This document shows positions 34,586-43,352 of a stretch of 64,000 nt of DNA, in pieces. This stretch comes from an uncultured Clostridia bacterium (GTDB lineage Bacteria; Bacillota; Clostridia; Oscillospirales; Ruminococcaceae): the NCBI GenBank assembly GCA_947383835.1, contig CANDEV010000005.1, forward strand, positions 124,001 to 188,000, given 5' to 3'. Both the position numbers and the translations under genes were made by a program. Under the pieces are notes generated by a model. That model was not told the DNA's origin, searched no databases, and saw nothing but the letters and a program-made list of their open reading frames with translations. Position 1 is the first letter of the stretch. Each line of letters starts with the position of its first letter.

Positions 34586-36697
34586 ATGTTTGATAATCAC
34601 AAAATTTTCAAAACCATGTACGCTGGAAGAGAAATGACAATTGAAACAGGCAAGACCTGCGAGCTTTCCAACGGCTCATGCTGGGTTCGCTACGGCGAGA
34701 CAGTAGTTATGGCGAACGTTACCGCAAGCGTTAAACCGAGAGAGGGTATAGACTTTTTCCCTCTTTCAGTTGACTACGAGGAGAGACTTTATTCCGTGGG
34801 ACGTATTCCCGGTTCGTTCATGAAGAGAGAGGGCAAGCCCAGTGAAAAGGCTATCCTTACCTCAAGAGTTGTTGACAGACCTATCCGTCCGCTTTTCCCC
34901 AAGGATATGAGGAACGACGTTTCGGTTGTAATGACAGTCCTTGCGGTTGATCCCGACCACTCTCCCGAGATATGCGGAATGATCGCTACATCTGTTGCAA
35001 TTTCGATTTCAGATATTCCTTGGAACGGTCCTATCGGCGGCATAAGCGTGGGACTTGTTGACGGCGAGATCGTTCTCAATCCTACCCTTGATCAGCGCGA
35101 AAAATCCGACTTGAACCTTACGGTTGCAGGTACAATGGAAAAAATCGTTATGATCGAAGCAGGCGCAAACGAGGTTGACGATGACACAATGCTGAAAGCT
35201 ATCATGACAGGTCATGAGGAGATCAAGAAAATTGTTGCTTTCATTTCCGACATTCAGAAAGAGATCGGCAAGAAGAAATTCGAGTTTGAGTCCATGGAGG
35301 TCGATCACGATCTGTTTGACGCTATCGAGGAGCTTGTGGGCGAAAAGGTAAAGGTCGCTCTTGATACAAACGATAAGAACGTCCGCGAGGAGCGCCTTAA
35401 TCCTATCAAGGACGAAGTTCACGAGAAATTTGACGAGCAGTACCCCGAAAAGATCGCTATGATAGACGAGTGCATTTACAAGCTTCAGAAGAAAATTGTA
35501 AGAAACTGGCTCTATGAGGGCAAGCGTGTTGACGGCAGAGGTATCGATGAGATACGTCCCCTTGCCGCAGAAGTTGGCGTTCTCCCCAGAGTACACGGTT
35601 CGGGACTTTTCACAAGAGGTCAGACACAGGTTCTTACAGTTGCTACACTCGGTCCCGTAAGCGATTCACAGAGAATTGACGGTCTTGACGAAGAGGACAG
35701 CAAGAGATATATGCACCACTACAATTTCCCCTCATATTCTGTCGGCGAAACAAAGCCCAGCAGAGGTCCGGGACGCCGCGAGATCGGTCACGGTGCGCTT
35801 GCTGAAAGAGCTTTGGAACCTGTAATCCCTCCTGTTGAGGAGTTCCCATATGCGTTGAGACTTGTTTCCGAGGTGCTTTCCTCAAACGGCTCTACTTCAC
35901 AGGGTTCGATATGCGGTTCGACTCTTGCTCTTATGGACGCTGGCGTGCCTATCAAAGCCCCCGTTGCAGGTATTTCCTGCGGACTTATCACAAGAGACGA
36001 CGGCAGCTTCATGACAATGGTTGACATTCAGGGCCTTGAGGACTTCTTCGGCGATATGGACTTTAAGGTAGGCGGTACTCATAAGGGTATCACTGCTATT
36101 CAGGTGGACATCAAGGTTGACGGTCTTACTCCCGAAATCATCAAGGAAGCCTTTGCAAAAACTCACAAGGCAAGAGACTATATACTTGATGAAATTATGC
36201 TGAAAGCTATTCCCGAGCCGAGGAAAGAGGTTGGCAAGTACGCTCCCAAAATGCTCCAGACCAAAGTTCCCGTGGACAAGATCCGCGAGGTCATCGGTCA
36301 GGGCGGAAAGGTCATTCAGAAGATTTCCGCTGACTGCAATGTTAAGATCGACATCAACGACGAGGGTAATGTGTTCATTTCTGGCATTGATATGGAAAAT
36401 GCCAAAAAGGCTATCCAGATAGTTGAGACAATTGCAAACGATCCCGAGATCGGCGCAATTTACAAGGGTAAGGTCGTTCGCATAATGAATTTCGGCGCGT
36501 TTGTTGAGATCGCTCCGGGCAAGGATGGATTGGTACACATTTCCAAGCTGGACAAGCAGCGCGTTGAAAAGGTTGAGGACGTTGTTTCCATAGGCGACGA
36601 AATAGTTGTAAAGGTTATGGAGATCGACAGTCAGGGCAGGATCAATCTTTCAAGAAAGGACGCTCTTGCTGACATCGAAGCAAAGAAAAACGTATAA
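34586..36697 (+). CDS. pnp: Polyribonucleotide nucleotidyltransferase
   Basis: 703 residues, normal length. PNPase degrades RNA from the 3' end with phosphate in a trimeric ring. Two RNase PH-like domains (around 10-215 and 310-530) flank a helical domain; FPSYSVGETKPSRGPGRREIGHGALAERAL and the catalytic DGS..MTMVDIQGLEDFFGDMDFKVGGT are intact. A KH domain (IREVIGQGGKVIQKI) and an S1 domain (YKGKVVRIMNFGAFVEIAPG) close the protein. TAGGAGG precedes the ATG. Confidence 0.98.
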   Translation: MFDNHKIFKTMYAGREMTIETGKTCELSNGSCWVRYGETVVMANVTASVKPREGIDFFPLSVDYEERLYSVGRIPGSFMKREGKPSEKAILTSRVVDRPIRPLFPKDMRNDVSVVMTVLAVDPDHSPEICGMIATSVAISISDIPWNGPIGGISVGLVDGEIVLNPTLDQREKSDLNLTVAGTMEKIVMIEAGANEVDDDTMLKAIMTGHEEIKKIVAFISDIQKEIGKKKFEFESMEVDHDLFDAIEELVGEKVKVALDTNDKNVREERLNPIKDEVHEKFDEQYPEKIAMIDECIYKLQKKIVRNWLYEGKRVDGRGIDEIRPLAAEVGVLPRVHGSGLFTRGQTQVLTVATLGPVSDSQRIDGLDEEDSKRYMHHYNFPSYSVGETKPSRGPGRREIGHGALAERALEPVIPPVEEFPYALRLVSEVLSSNGSTSQGSICGSTLALMDAGVPIKAPVAGISCGLITRDDGSFMTMVDIQGLEDFFGDMDFKVGGTHKGITAIQVDIKVDGLTPEIIKEAFAKTHKARDYILDEIMLKAIPEPRKEVGKYAPKMLQTKVPVDKIREVIGQGGKVIQKISADCNVKIDINDEGNVFISGIDMENAKKAIQIVETIANDPEIGAIYKGKVVRIMNFGAFVEIAPGKDGLVHISKLDKQRVEKVEDVVSIGDEIVVKVMEIDSQGRINLSRKDALADIEAKKNV

Positions 36698-36706
36698 ATT
36701 ATTCAT

Positions 36707-36732
36707 GGCGGGGCTTGTCCCCGCCTTTTTTT
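36707..36732 (+). terminator. pnp terminator
   Basis: GGCGGGG - CTTGT - CCCCGCC followed by seven Ts. A textbook intrinsic terminator. Confidence 0.95.
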
Positions 36733-36861
36733 GAAATAGCGGAACAATATGGAAAATATTCATATAAGAAAAATGTTGGAAAATGACATTTGCAGAAATT
36801 GAGGTATTCAATTACAGAATAAATTTTTATCCAATATAAAAAAATGATAATTATTATTAAA

Positions 36862-36890
36862 TTGATCAAAAAAATTGTACCGCATAAAAT
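36862..36890 (+). promoter_or_regulatory. Promoter of the small membrane protein gene
   Basis: TTGATC (36862-36867), 17-bp spacer, TAAAAT (36885-36890), in a very A+T-rich stretch. The region 36733-36861 before it shows nothing else. Confidence 0.5.
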
Positions 36891-36907
36891 ATCTTCACAA
36901 AATTTTG

Positions 36908-36943
36908 CCCCTTTCATAAAATATATTGAAAGGGGAGTTTTTT
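36908..36943 (+). promoter_or_regulatory. Hairpin enclosing the ribosome binding site
   Basis: CCCCTTTCA (36908-36916) pairs perfectly with TGAAAGGGG (36927-36935), a 9-bp stem with a 10-nt loop. AAAGGGGAG in the 3' arm is the ribosome binding site of the gene at 36944, and six Ts lie between stem and ATG. It looks like a terminator or translational switch. Confidence 0.6.
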
Positions 36944-37291
36944 ATGCTCGAAATAAAGCTTTTGACAATTTTTGTTTTGTGTACAGCTTTTCTGCTTGTC
37001 AGCGGAATAGTAATTGTAAAATACGCGGGAAGCTCCGATACAGACACGAGAATTTTTATTATGCTCCCCGTGAGCAAGAGTACAACAGATATCGAATTTT
37101 TGGTAAGAAACTGCATTTACAAGGCGGCGGAGCATTATCCCGAAACTGCCGTGATATTGTGCAATTACGGCGCGGATAATGAAACTGTTTATATTTTTGA
37201 AAGGCTTATGAGGGATTTATGCAAATATTATGTGGCTGACGCTGAAAATTCCGAGGAAAATGTTTGCAAAATAATAAATAATATGGTATAA
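36944..37291 (+). CDS. Small membrane-anchored hypothetical protein
   Basis: 115 residues from the ATG at 36944 (MLEIKLLTIF), the one with a ribosome binding site at correct distance. A single N-terminal helix (LLTIFVLCTAFLLVSGIVIV) anchors a cytoplasmic domain with FIMLPVSKSTTDIEFLVRNCIYKAAEHYP. The C-terminal 90 residues are alpha/beta in character. I do not recognise the family. It lies between pnp and recD2, whose promoter overlaps its stop codon. Confidence 0.7.
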   Translation: MLEIKLLTIFVLCTAFLLVSGIVIVKYAGSSDTDTRIFIMLPVSKSTTDIEFLVRNCIYKAAEHYPETAVILCNYGADNETVYIFERLMRDLCKYYVADAENSEENVCKIINNMV

Positions 37292-37292
37292 T
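37264..37292 (+). promoter_or_regulatory. recD2 promoter
   Basis: TTGCAA (37264-37269), a 17-bp spacer ending TATGG, and TATAAT (37287-37292). The -10 overlaps the stop of the preceding gene, and the leader to the first recD2 ATG is only about 13 nt. Confidence 0.7.
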
Positions 37293-37311
37293 AATTTTAT
37301 ATGTAAATTTT

Positions 37312-39558
37312 ATGGAAAGCATGGAAGTGAGTATGGAGGAAAATAACAACTTAAAAGAGCTTGAGGGCGTTGTTGACTCCGTATTGTTCAGCAACCCCGA
37401 AAACGGTTATATCGTTCTGGAGCTTGAAATGCACGGCGATTATGTGACGGTGGTGGGAGAGCTTGGCAACATTGAAGAGGGCGAGGAGCTTGTTGTCGCA
37501 GGCGATTATGTTAAGCACCCAAAATTTGGTATGCAATTCAAAGCAAGCTTTTGCCAAAGAAAAATGCCCGCCAGCACCAATGCGATTTTGAAGTACCTTT
37601 CATCTGGAGTTTTAAAGGGAATAGGTCCGACACTTGCAAAGCGTTTGGTGGAGGAATTTGGAGACAAGACTCTTGAGGTTATTGAAAATGAGCCGGAGCT
37701 GCTTATAAAGGTAAAAGGCATTACATCAAAAAAGGTCGAAGAAATATCAATGGAATTCAAGCGAATTTTCGGTATACGCGCGTTGATGATATTTCTTTCT
37801 CAGTACGGCATTCAACCCTCTGTTGCGGTAGGAGCTTGGCGCAGGTGGGGACAGTATGCGGTGGAAATTATCAAGGAAAATCCTTACGTCCTTTGCGGAA
37901 ACGGCATTGAGCTTGATTTCGACAAGGCGGAAGAAATGGCTGAAAAGATAGGTTACCCAATGGAAAGCGGCGGAAGGATCTCCGCGGGAATAATTTACAT
38001 ACTGGTCAACAATACCTTTTCGGGACACACCTGTCTGCCATATGACAGGCTGAAAGAAACGGCTTTGAAGCTTTTGAATATTGATGAAAAGCTTTTTGAT
38101 GAATGTCTCGAAAATGAGTGTAAAGATGGAAACCTTGTCAATTATGAAAAGGGAAGCCGCAGCTTTATTTACCTTGCGGATTATCATACCGCAGAGGAGT
38201 ACATAACAGGCAGGCTTAATGTCATGAGCAGTTGTCTGAAGGATACTAAATATGACTATGCCAAGCTTATCGCAATTGAGGAAAGTGCAAAGGATATAAC
38301 CTATGCGGAGCAGCAGCGTAAAGCTATTTCACTTGCCTTGTCCCAGGGCTTTATGATCTTGACCGGAGGTCCCGGAACGGGAAAGACCACGACCTTGAAA
38401 GCTATAATTTCTCTATATGAGCAGCGTGGCTTAAAGGTCATGCTTGCCGCTCCCACAGGCAAGGCGGCGAAACGTATTTCCGACCTTACGGGATATGACG
38501 CAAAAACCATTCACCGAATGTTGGAGGTAGCTTTTGACAACAGCGGCAAGCCCCGTTTCAAGCATGATGAGAACAACCCGATCTCCTGCGATGTTATGAT
38601 AGTGGACGAGATGTCCATGGTTGACACGCTTTTATTTGAAGCGCTGCTGCGGGCGTTAAAGCTTTCCTGCCGACTTATAATGGTGGGGGACAGCGACCAG
38701 CTCCCCTCGGTGGGTGCGGGGAACGTCCTTAAAGATATGATAGACAGCAAACGGCTGCCTGTAGTGCAGCTCACGGAAATTTTCCGTCAGGCGCAGCAAA
38801 GCTGTATAATTACGAACGCGCACAAGATAGTGAACGGAGAGCAGCCGGATATGTCCCGCTCGGACAGCGACTTCTTTTTTATGCAGCGGCTCAACTTTGA
38901 GACGGCTTCCGAAACCGTTGTGGAGCTTGTTTCTCAACGTCTGCCGACGGCGTATAAATTTTCTCCCAAGGACGATATTCAGGTGCTTTGCCCGTCACGA
39001 AAGGGCGCTCTCGGCGTTGTGGAGATGAATAAGACCTTGCAGCTTGCCGTAAATCCACCAAAAAAGGATAAGCCGGAAATAAAAGGCATTTTGTACAGCT
39101 TTCGTCCGGACGACAAGGTAATGCAGGTCAAGAATAATTATGACATTGTTTGGAAAAAAGGAGACGAAAACGGCACAGGTATTTTTAACGGAGATATTGG
39201 AATAATTTTAAAGGTCGTTAAAGCCGAAAGCAAGCTTTATATAGATTTTGACGGACGTATCGCCGAGTACACATATGAAATGCTTGACCAGCTGGAGCTT
39301 GCTTATGCCATATCGGTGCATAAAAGTCAGGGCAGCGAGTTCAACGCGGTAATAATACCGCTGCTTGGGGGCTTTGAAAAGCTTTATTACAGAAATCTTC
39401 TGTACACGGCGGTGACGAGAGCAAAAAAAATTCTTATAATAGTCGGGTCAATGCGGGTCGTGGAGCAAATGGTGAAGAACAACCGCCGCACCTTAAGGTA
39501 TAGTTGCCTTAAGGATATGCTTGAAAAGGAGCTTAAAGAATATGACGGTGATCAATAA
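37312..39558 (+). CDS. recD2: RecD2-type DNA helicase
   Basis: 748 residues, the RecD2/YrrC form that works without RecBC. An OB-like N-terminus and tandem helix-hairpin-helix motifs (LSSGVLKGIGPTLAKRLVEEFG) precede the SF1B motor: Walker A LTGGPGTGKTTTLKA, motif Ia APTGKAAKRIS, Walker B IVDEMSMVD, motif III GDSDQLPSVGAGNVL, and VHKSQGSEFNAVIIPLL near the end. It unwinds 5' to 3' and aids fork repair. The ATG at 37312 has no good ribosome binding site; an in-frame ATG at 37333 with GGAAGTGAG before it is a fair alternative. Overlaps comF by 17 bp. Confidence 0.95.
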   Translation: MESMEVSMEENNNLKELEGVVDSVLFSNPENGYIVLELEMHGDYVTVVGELGNIEEGEELVVAGDYVKHPKFGMQFKASFCQRKMPASTNAILKYLSSGVLKGIGPTLAKRLVEEFGDKTLEVIENEPELLIKVKGITSKKVEEISMEFKRIFGIRALMIFLSQYGIQPSVAVGAWRRWGQYAVEIIKENPYVLCGNGIELDFDKAEEMAEKIGYPMESGGRISAGIIYILVNNTFSGHTCLPYDRLKETALKLLNIDEKLFDECLENECKDGNLVNYEKGSRSFIYLADYHTAEEYITGRLNVMSSCLKDTKYDYAKLIAIEESAKDITYAEQQRKAISLALSQGFMILTGGPGTGKTTTLKAIISLYEQRGLKVMLAAPTGKAAKRISDLTGYDAKTIHRMLEVAFDNSGKPRFKHDENNPISCDVMIVDEMSMVDTLLFEALLRALKLSCRLIMVGDSDQLPSVGAGNVLKDMIDSKRLPVVQLTEIFRQAQQSCIITNAHKIVNGEQPDMSRSDSDFFFMQRLNFETASETVVELVSQRLPTAYKFSPKDDIQVLCPSRKGALGVVEMNKTLQLAVNPPKKDKPEIKGILYSFRPDDKVMQVKNNYDIVWKKGDENGTGIFNGDIGIILKVVKAESKLYIDFDGRIAEYTYEMLDQLELAYAISVHKSQGSEFNAVIIPLLGGFEKLYYRNLLYTAVTRAKKILIIVGSMRVVEQMVKNNRRTLRYSCLKDMLEKELKEYDGDQ

Positions 39559-40261
39559 GTGTAAAGCTTTTATGCTTGACGTAGTTTTCCCGAACCGCTG
39601 CCCGTTCTGCGGCGATTTTATAATGTGGGACAAGCATATTTGCAGCAAATGTGAGGAAACTCTCCAAAATGCAAACGATATGATCTGCCGAAAATGCGGC
39701 AAGGACAAATGCGTCTGCGGTGAGGACATACAGTACGACATGGCTTTCGCTTCATTCTTTTACAACGAAAGTTCTGTGAGCAATGCGATCCATCGTTTTA
39801 AGGAAACAGGCGAAATGAATATTGCGGAGTACACTGCAAATGATATTGCTCTGCATATGAAAAGTGAAAATATAGCTGTGCCGGATATAATAATTCCCGT
39901 GCCAATGAGCAGGAGAAAACAGCGAAAGCGCGGTCATAATCAGGCGGAGCTGCTGGTAAGGTGTATAAGCAAAGAACTTGACATACCTGTTCGCAAAGAT
40001 ATTCTTTTCAAATATGATACAAGGGACGAACAGCATCAGCACAGCGCGGAGGAGCGGCAGGAACGTGTAAAAACGCTGTTTCATGCGGGAAACGCAGACC
40101 TTTCGGGAATGACGGTAATGCTTTGCGATGATGTAATGACAACGGGAGCGACAATAAGCGAGTGTGCAAGGCTTTTGAAACAGCTTGGCGCGGAATGCGT
40201 GATATCGGCGGTTTGCGCTGTGACAAGACTTGAAAAAACATTATCCGAGGAGGACGTTTGA
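39542..40261 (+). CDS. comF: ComF-family phosphoribosyltransferase-like protein
   Basis: 239 residues from the ATG at 39542, with AAGGAG upstream inside recD2. A zinc finger with CPFCGD, CSKCEE and CRKCGKDKCVC lies in the first 65 residues. The PRTase domain ends with MLCDDVMTTGATISECARLL, the phosphoribosyl pyrophosphate-binding loop. ComF is needed for natural transformation in Bacillus and Haemophilus and interacts with DNA-uptake proteins. comEC is also in this window at 61750-63849, so DNA uptake genes are present though not clustered. Confidence 0.93.
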   Translation: MTVINKCKAFMLDVVFPNRCPFCGDFIMWDKHICSKCEETLQNANDMICRKCGKDKCVCGEDIQYDMAFASFFYNESSVSNAIHRFKETGEMNIAEYTANDIALHMKSENIAVPDIIIPVPMSRRKQRKRGHNQAELLVRCISKELDIPVRKDILFKYDTRDEQHQHSAEERQERVKTLFHAGNADLSGMTVMLCDDVMTTGATISECARLLKQLGAECVISAVCAVTRLEKTLSEEDV

Positions 40262-40262
40262 T

Positions 40263-41267
40263 ATGGACATTGGAATTGATCTGGGCACGGCGAACGTGCT
40301 TATTTCGGTGGGCAATAAAGGGGTGGTGCTTAACGAGCCGTCGGTAGTGGCGTTTAATACCAAAATCAACGAGGTCATTGCCATAGGCAGCGAGGCATAT
40401 AAAATGATAGGCAGGACGCCAGAGTACATTACGGTGGTGCGTCCTTTGAGCGACGGGGTGATTTCCGACCATAAGATGACGGAAAGAATGATAATGGCGT
40501 TTATTGAAAAGGTCACGGGCAAGCAGCTTCTTATGCCTAACATCGTTATGTGTATACCCTCTTCAATAACGGACGTTGAGAGCCGCGCGGTGGTTGAAGC
40601 GGCTAAAATTGCAGGTGCAAGGCAGGTGTATCTTATAGAGGAGCCTGTGGCGGCGATCATGGGCGCGGGAGTTGACATTTCCTCACCCGACGGCAACATG
40701 GTGGTGGACATAGGCGGCGGAACAACGGATATAGCGGTGGTTTCCCTGAACGGCGTTGTTGCAAAGCTTTCCATGAAGGTCGCGGGCGGGAAGCTTGACA
40801 AGGCGATAGTAAGGTATGTCAGCAGCCGCTACAGGATTTTAATTGGCGATAAAACCGCGGAGAACGCCAAAATGGCAGCGGCAAACGTGTATTCTCCCGA
40901 CGGAAGCCGAAAGGTGACTATTAAAGGCAGACACCTTGTCAGAGGTCTGCCCGAGCAGATAGAGCTTACGGACTACGATATTTACGAGGCGATAATCGAC
41001 TATATTCAGGAAATGATCGACGGCGTAAGAGACGTTGCGGAGAGGACACCACCAGAGCTTGCGGGCGATATTTACCGAAACGGTATTTATCTTACAGGCG
41101 GCGGCGCGCTTCTTTATGGGCTTGACAAGCTTATGACTTCACAGCTTGGGGTAAAGTGTATTGTTCCTGACGACCCGCTTTCCTGCGTTGCAAAGGGTAC
41201 AAGATACGCCTTTAAAAATATTGACAAGCTTTTGGACGGCTTTGAACACGTTTCCATGTACAAATAG
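40263..41267 (+). CDS. mreB: Rod-shape actin homolog MreB/Mbl
   Basis: 334 residues from the ATG at 40263, directly after the comF stop. ATP-binding signatures of the actin fold are DIGIDLGTANVLI, VEEPVAAI-type LIEEPVAAIMG, VDIGGGTTDIAV and YLTGGGALLYGLD. MreB filaments guide lateral cell-wall synthesis. The usual mreC and mreD genes do not follow, so this may be a second copy (Mbl or MreBH type). The copies cannot be told apart by eye. Confidence 0.93.
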   Translation: MDIGIDLGTANVLISVGNKGVVLNEPSVVAFNTKINEVIAIGSEAYKMIGRTPEYITVVRPLSDGVISDHKMTERMIMAFIEKVTGKQLLMPNIVMCIPSSITDVESRAVVEAAKIAGARQVYLIEEPVAAIMGAGVDISSPDGNMVVDIGGGTTDIAVVSLNGVVAKLSMKVAGGKLDKAIVRYVSSRYRILIGDKTAENAKMAAANVYSPDGSRKVTIKGRHLVRGLPEQIELTDYDIYEAIIDYIQEMIDGVRDVAERTPPELAGDIYRNGIYLTGGGALLYGLDKLMTSQLGVKCIVPDDPLSCVAKGTRYAFKNIDKLLDGFEHVSMYK

Positions 41268-41270
41268 CGG

Positions 41271-41352
41271 GCGGGGAACACCCCGCGGCGAGAGTCACCC
41301 CCGCAGTATGATAATTATAGAAATTTACTCGTACCCCCCTCAAGGGGGCGGG
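41271..41352 (+). repeat. 82-bp intergenic repeat, copy A
   Basis: It starts GCGGGGAAC, contains AGTCACCCCCGCAGTA and ends CCCCTCAAGGGGGCGGG. The same three blocks in the same order and nearly the same spacing occur on the minus strand at 54075-54157. The ends can form GC-rich hairpins. No coding capacity. Confidence 0.75.
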
Positions 41353-41376
41353 GAGTGTTGAGGAAAGGCTGACATT

Positions 41377-42012
41377 ATGAAGAAAATACTGTGCTTTTTG
41401 ATATTGCCCGTAATATTTATCATAATGAGAGTACGTTACATAAGCGGCATATATCATGTTATAAGCTTCGGATTGTTTATTGCGGTTGATTTTGTGATGA
41501 GCCTGCTGTTTTATTTTATATTGAGCAGGATAAAATTTACCTTTCCGAAATCGCTTTCTGCCGCAGTAATTTTGACTGCTGCCGACCAGCTGTTAAAAAT
41601 TGTAATATATAAATTTGACGTCAATGCCAAATTAGCGGGCAGTCTGTTAAGAATAGAGCCTACGCCGAACCTTAACCAAACAGCAATGTTCAATCTTTTG
41701 GGATTGGAGCTGAACGGCACTTTTATTATCGCATTCAAAGCTGTTATAATCGTATTGCTTTGCTGTATATTTTTAAAAATAAAGAATAAAAGTGTATGTC
41801 TTTGGTACGCGTTTGTACTTCTTTTATCGGCGGGAATTTCAACTCTTGCGGATTCTGCCGTTTGGGGTTATACGCTTGATTATGTTTATTTCAGCAAGCT
41901 GACCTGTTACGACTTAAAGGATTTTTATGTGGATGCGGCGATAGGTTTTATAATAATAGAAGCCCTTTTCGGCAAGCATAGTACAAGCAGACGATCACAT
42001 AAAAATAATTGA
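41377..42012 (+). CDS. Divergent signal peptidase II-like membrane protein
   Basis: 211 residues with about six hydrophobic helices. It resembles lipoprotein signal peptidase LspA: TAADQLLKIVIY fits the DQxxK motif, LNQTAMFNLLG aligns with NxGAAF, and LADSAVWGYTLDYVYF followed by DFYVDAAIG aligns with the two catalytic-aspartate blocks (NxxDR..GxVxDF and FNxAD). Two extra helices precede the core, and several normally invariant residues (R after the first Asp, N in FNxAD) differ. It may be an LspA paralog or a derived protein. The ylmC gene follows at once. Confidence 0.65.
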   Translation: MKKILCFLILPVIFIIMRVRYISGIYHVISFGLFIAVDFVMSLLFYFILSRIKFTFPKSLSAAVILTAADQLLKIVIYKFDVNAKLAGSLLRIEPTPNLNQTAMFNLLGLELNGTFIIAFKAVIIVLLCCIFLKIKNKSVCLWYAFVLLLSAGISTLADSAVWGYTLDYVYFSKLTCYDLKDFYVDAAIGFIIIEALFGKHSTSRRSHKNN

Positions 42013-42023
42013 GGTGATTGTCT

Positions 42024-42311
42024 ATGAAATGTACTTTAGCGTCTTTGAGAAACAAGGAGATAATCAACATAAAAAACGGCGCAAGGCTCGGATATATCGA
42101 CGATTTGGAGTTTGACACCGAGACCTCGGAGGTGAAATCCTTTATAGTTTACGGCAGGTCGCGCTTTTTCGGACTTTTCGGCAGGGAGGACGACATCGTC
42201 ATAACCTGCGGAGATATTGAAATTATCGGCGTTGATACGGTGCTTATCGCAGTTGATGAGGCAGAATTGGCAAAAAAACAGTCGAATTCCTTTAAAAATT
42301 TGTTGAAATAG
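42024..42311 (+). CDS. YlmC/YmxH-family PRC-barrel protein
   Basis: 95 residues from the ATG at 42024 after GAGGTGATTG. The family begins with a short KEIINIKNGARLGYIDDLEFD, typical of the PRC-barrel in YlmC/YmxH proteins, followed by FGLFGREDDIVI and IEIIGVDTVLI. YlmC/YmxH genes are kept in spore-forming Firmicutes and are often annotated as sporulation proteins, but no molecular role is known. Confidence 0.88.
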   Translation: MKCTLASLRNKEIINIKNGARLGYIDDLEFDTETSEVKSFIVYGRSRFFGLFGREDDIVITCGDIEIIGVDTVLIAVDEAELAKKQSNSFKNLLK

Positions 42312-42326
42312 CACAGTAAATTTTTC

Positions 42327-42355
42327 TTGCATTTTTTTGCTAAATGTGGTATAAT
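42327..42355 (+). promoter_or_regulatory. rpsB promoter
   Basis: TTGCAT (42327-42332), 17-bp spacer ending TGTGG, and TATAAT (42350-42355). Confidence 0.8.
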
Positions 42356-42364
42356 ATTAAAGCA

Positions 42365-42430
42365 TTCGCATAAGCGAAAATCGCACGTGTGTGTTTTTGG
42401 CAGTAGGTGCTTACCCCAAAATAAGCTGCC
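42365..42430 (+). ncRNA. Structured rpsB leader
   Basis: The 126-nt leader holds TTCGC-ATAA-GCGAA (42365-42378) and a compound hairpin, GGCA (42399) with TGCC (42427) enclosing GCTTA (42409) with TAAGC (42422). S2 genes of many bacteria have autoregulatory leaders, so this is a candidate; I cannot name a known family. Confidence 0.4.
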
Positions 42431-42481
42431 GCCAAGCTAAACCATGCGGAGGAAAAAAACCATATTTAGGAGGAACTACAA

Positions 42482-43216
42482 ATGGGCGTAGTATCAATGA
42501 AACAGCTTCTCGAAGCAGGCGTTCACTTCGGTCACCAGACCAGAAGATGGAACCCGAAAATGGCTCCGTACATCTTTACGGAGAGAAACGGCATTTACAT
42601 CATCGACCTTCAGAAAACAGTTAAGAAGCTTGACGAGGCTTATAACTTCATCAAGTCCGTTGCCGAGAACGGTGACACGGTTCTTTTTGTCGGCACTAAG
42701 AAGCAGGCAGGCGATTCCGTTAAGGAAGAGGCTGTACGCGCAGGCGTTCACTATGTAAACGCAAGATGGCTCGGCGGTATGATGACAAACTTTAAGACTA
42801 TCCAGAGACGTATCAAGAGACTTGAACAGCTCCACCAAATGGAAGAGGACGGAACTTTCAACCTCCTCCCCAAAAAGGAAGTTATTAAGCTCCAGCTTGA
42901 AATTGAAAAGCTTGAAAAATACCTCGGCGGTATCAAGACAATGACAAAGCTCCCCGGAGCGCTGTTCATCGTTGACCCCCGCAAGGAAAAGATCGCAGTT
43001 GCCGAAGCTAAGAAGCTCGGTATCCCTATCGTTGCGATCGTAGATACAAACTGTGATCCCGACGACGTTGATTATGTTATCCCCGGAAACGACGACGCTA
43101 TCCGCGCTGTTAAACTTATCGCAGGCGCAATGGCTGACGCTGTTATCGAGGGCAGACAGGGCGAGCAGGAGGTTGCTGCTGCTGAAGAAGAAGCAGAGGA
43201 AGCTGCCGCTGAATAA
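42482..43216 (+). CDS. rpsB: 30S ribosomal protein S2
   Basis: 244 residues. S2 is a late-assembling surface protein of the small subunit. AGVHFGHQTRRWNPKMAPYIF at the start, VGTKKQAGDSVKEEA, RWLGGMMTNFKTI and GIPIVAIVDTNCDPDDVDYVIPGNDDA are all standard. The tail is Glu/Ala-rich. A strong hairpin follows at 43234-43260 before an unrelated kinase-like gene and tsf. Confidence 0.98.
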   Translation: MGVVSMKQLLEAGVHFGHQTRRWNPKMAPYIFTERNGIYIIDLQKTVKKLDEAYNFIKSVAENGDTVLFVGTKKQAGDSVKEEAVRAGVHYVNARWLGGMMTNFKTIQRRIKRLEQLHQMEEDGTFNLLPKKEVIKLQLEIEKLEKYLGGIKTMTKLPGALFIVDPRKEKIAVAEAKKLGIPIVAIVDTNCDPDDVDYVIPGNDDAIRAVKLIAGAMADAVIEGRQGEQEVAAAEEEAEEAAAE

Positions 43217-43233
43217 TTCAAATAGCAGACAGA

Positions 43234-43260
43234 CAAGGCAGACACCCAATGTCTGCCTTG
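43234..43260 (+). terminator. Hairpin after rpsB
   Basis: CAAGGCAGAC (43234-43243) pairs perfectly with GTCTGCCTTG (43251-43260), 7-nt loop. The T-run after it is weak (ATTTCG), so it may be an attenuator or RNA-stabilising stem rather than a full terminator. Confidence 0.6.
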
Positions 43261-43352
43261 ATTTCGGTATATAATTTTTGTCTCAATTCGACTTCGTGTT
43301 CTAAACATAATTGTGGTATTATACAGCTCTGTATGTAAAGGAGGTAAGAACC

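Noticed and set aside
34586..36697. Second RNase PH-like gene within pnp
   Set aside because: The two RNase PH modules belong to one continuous PNPase frame.
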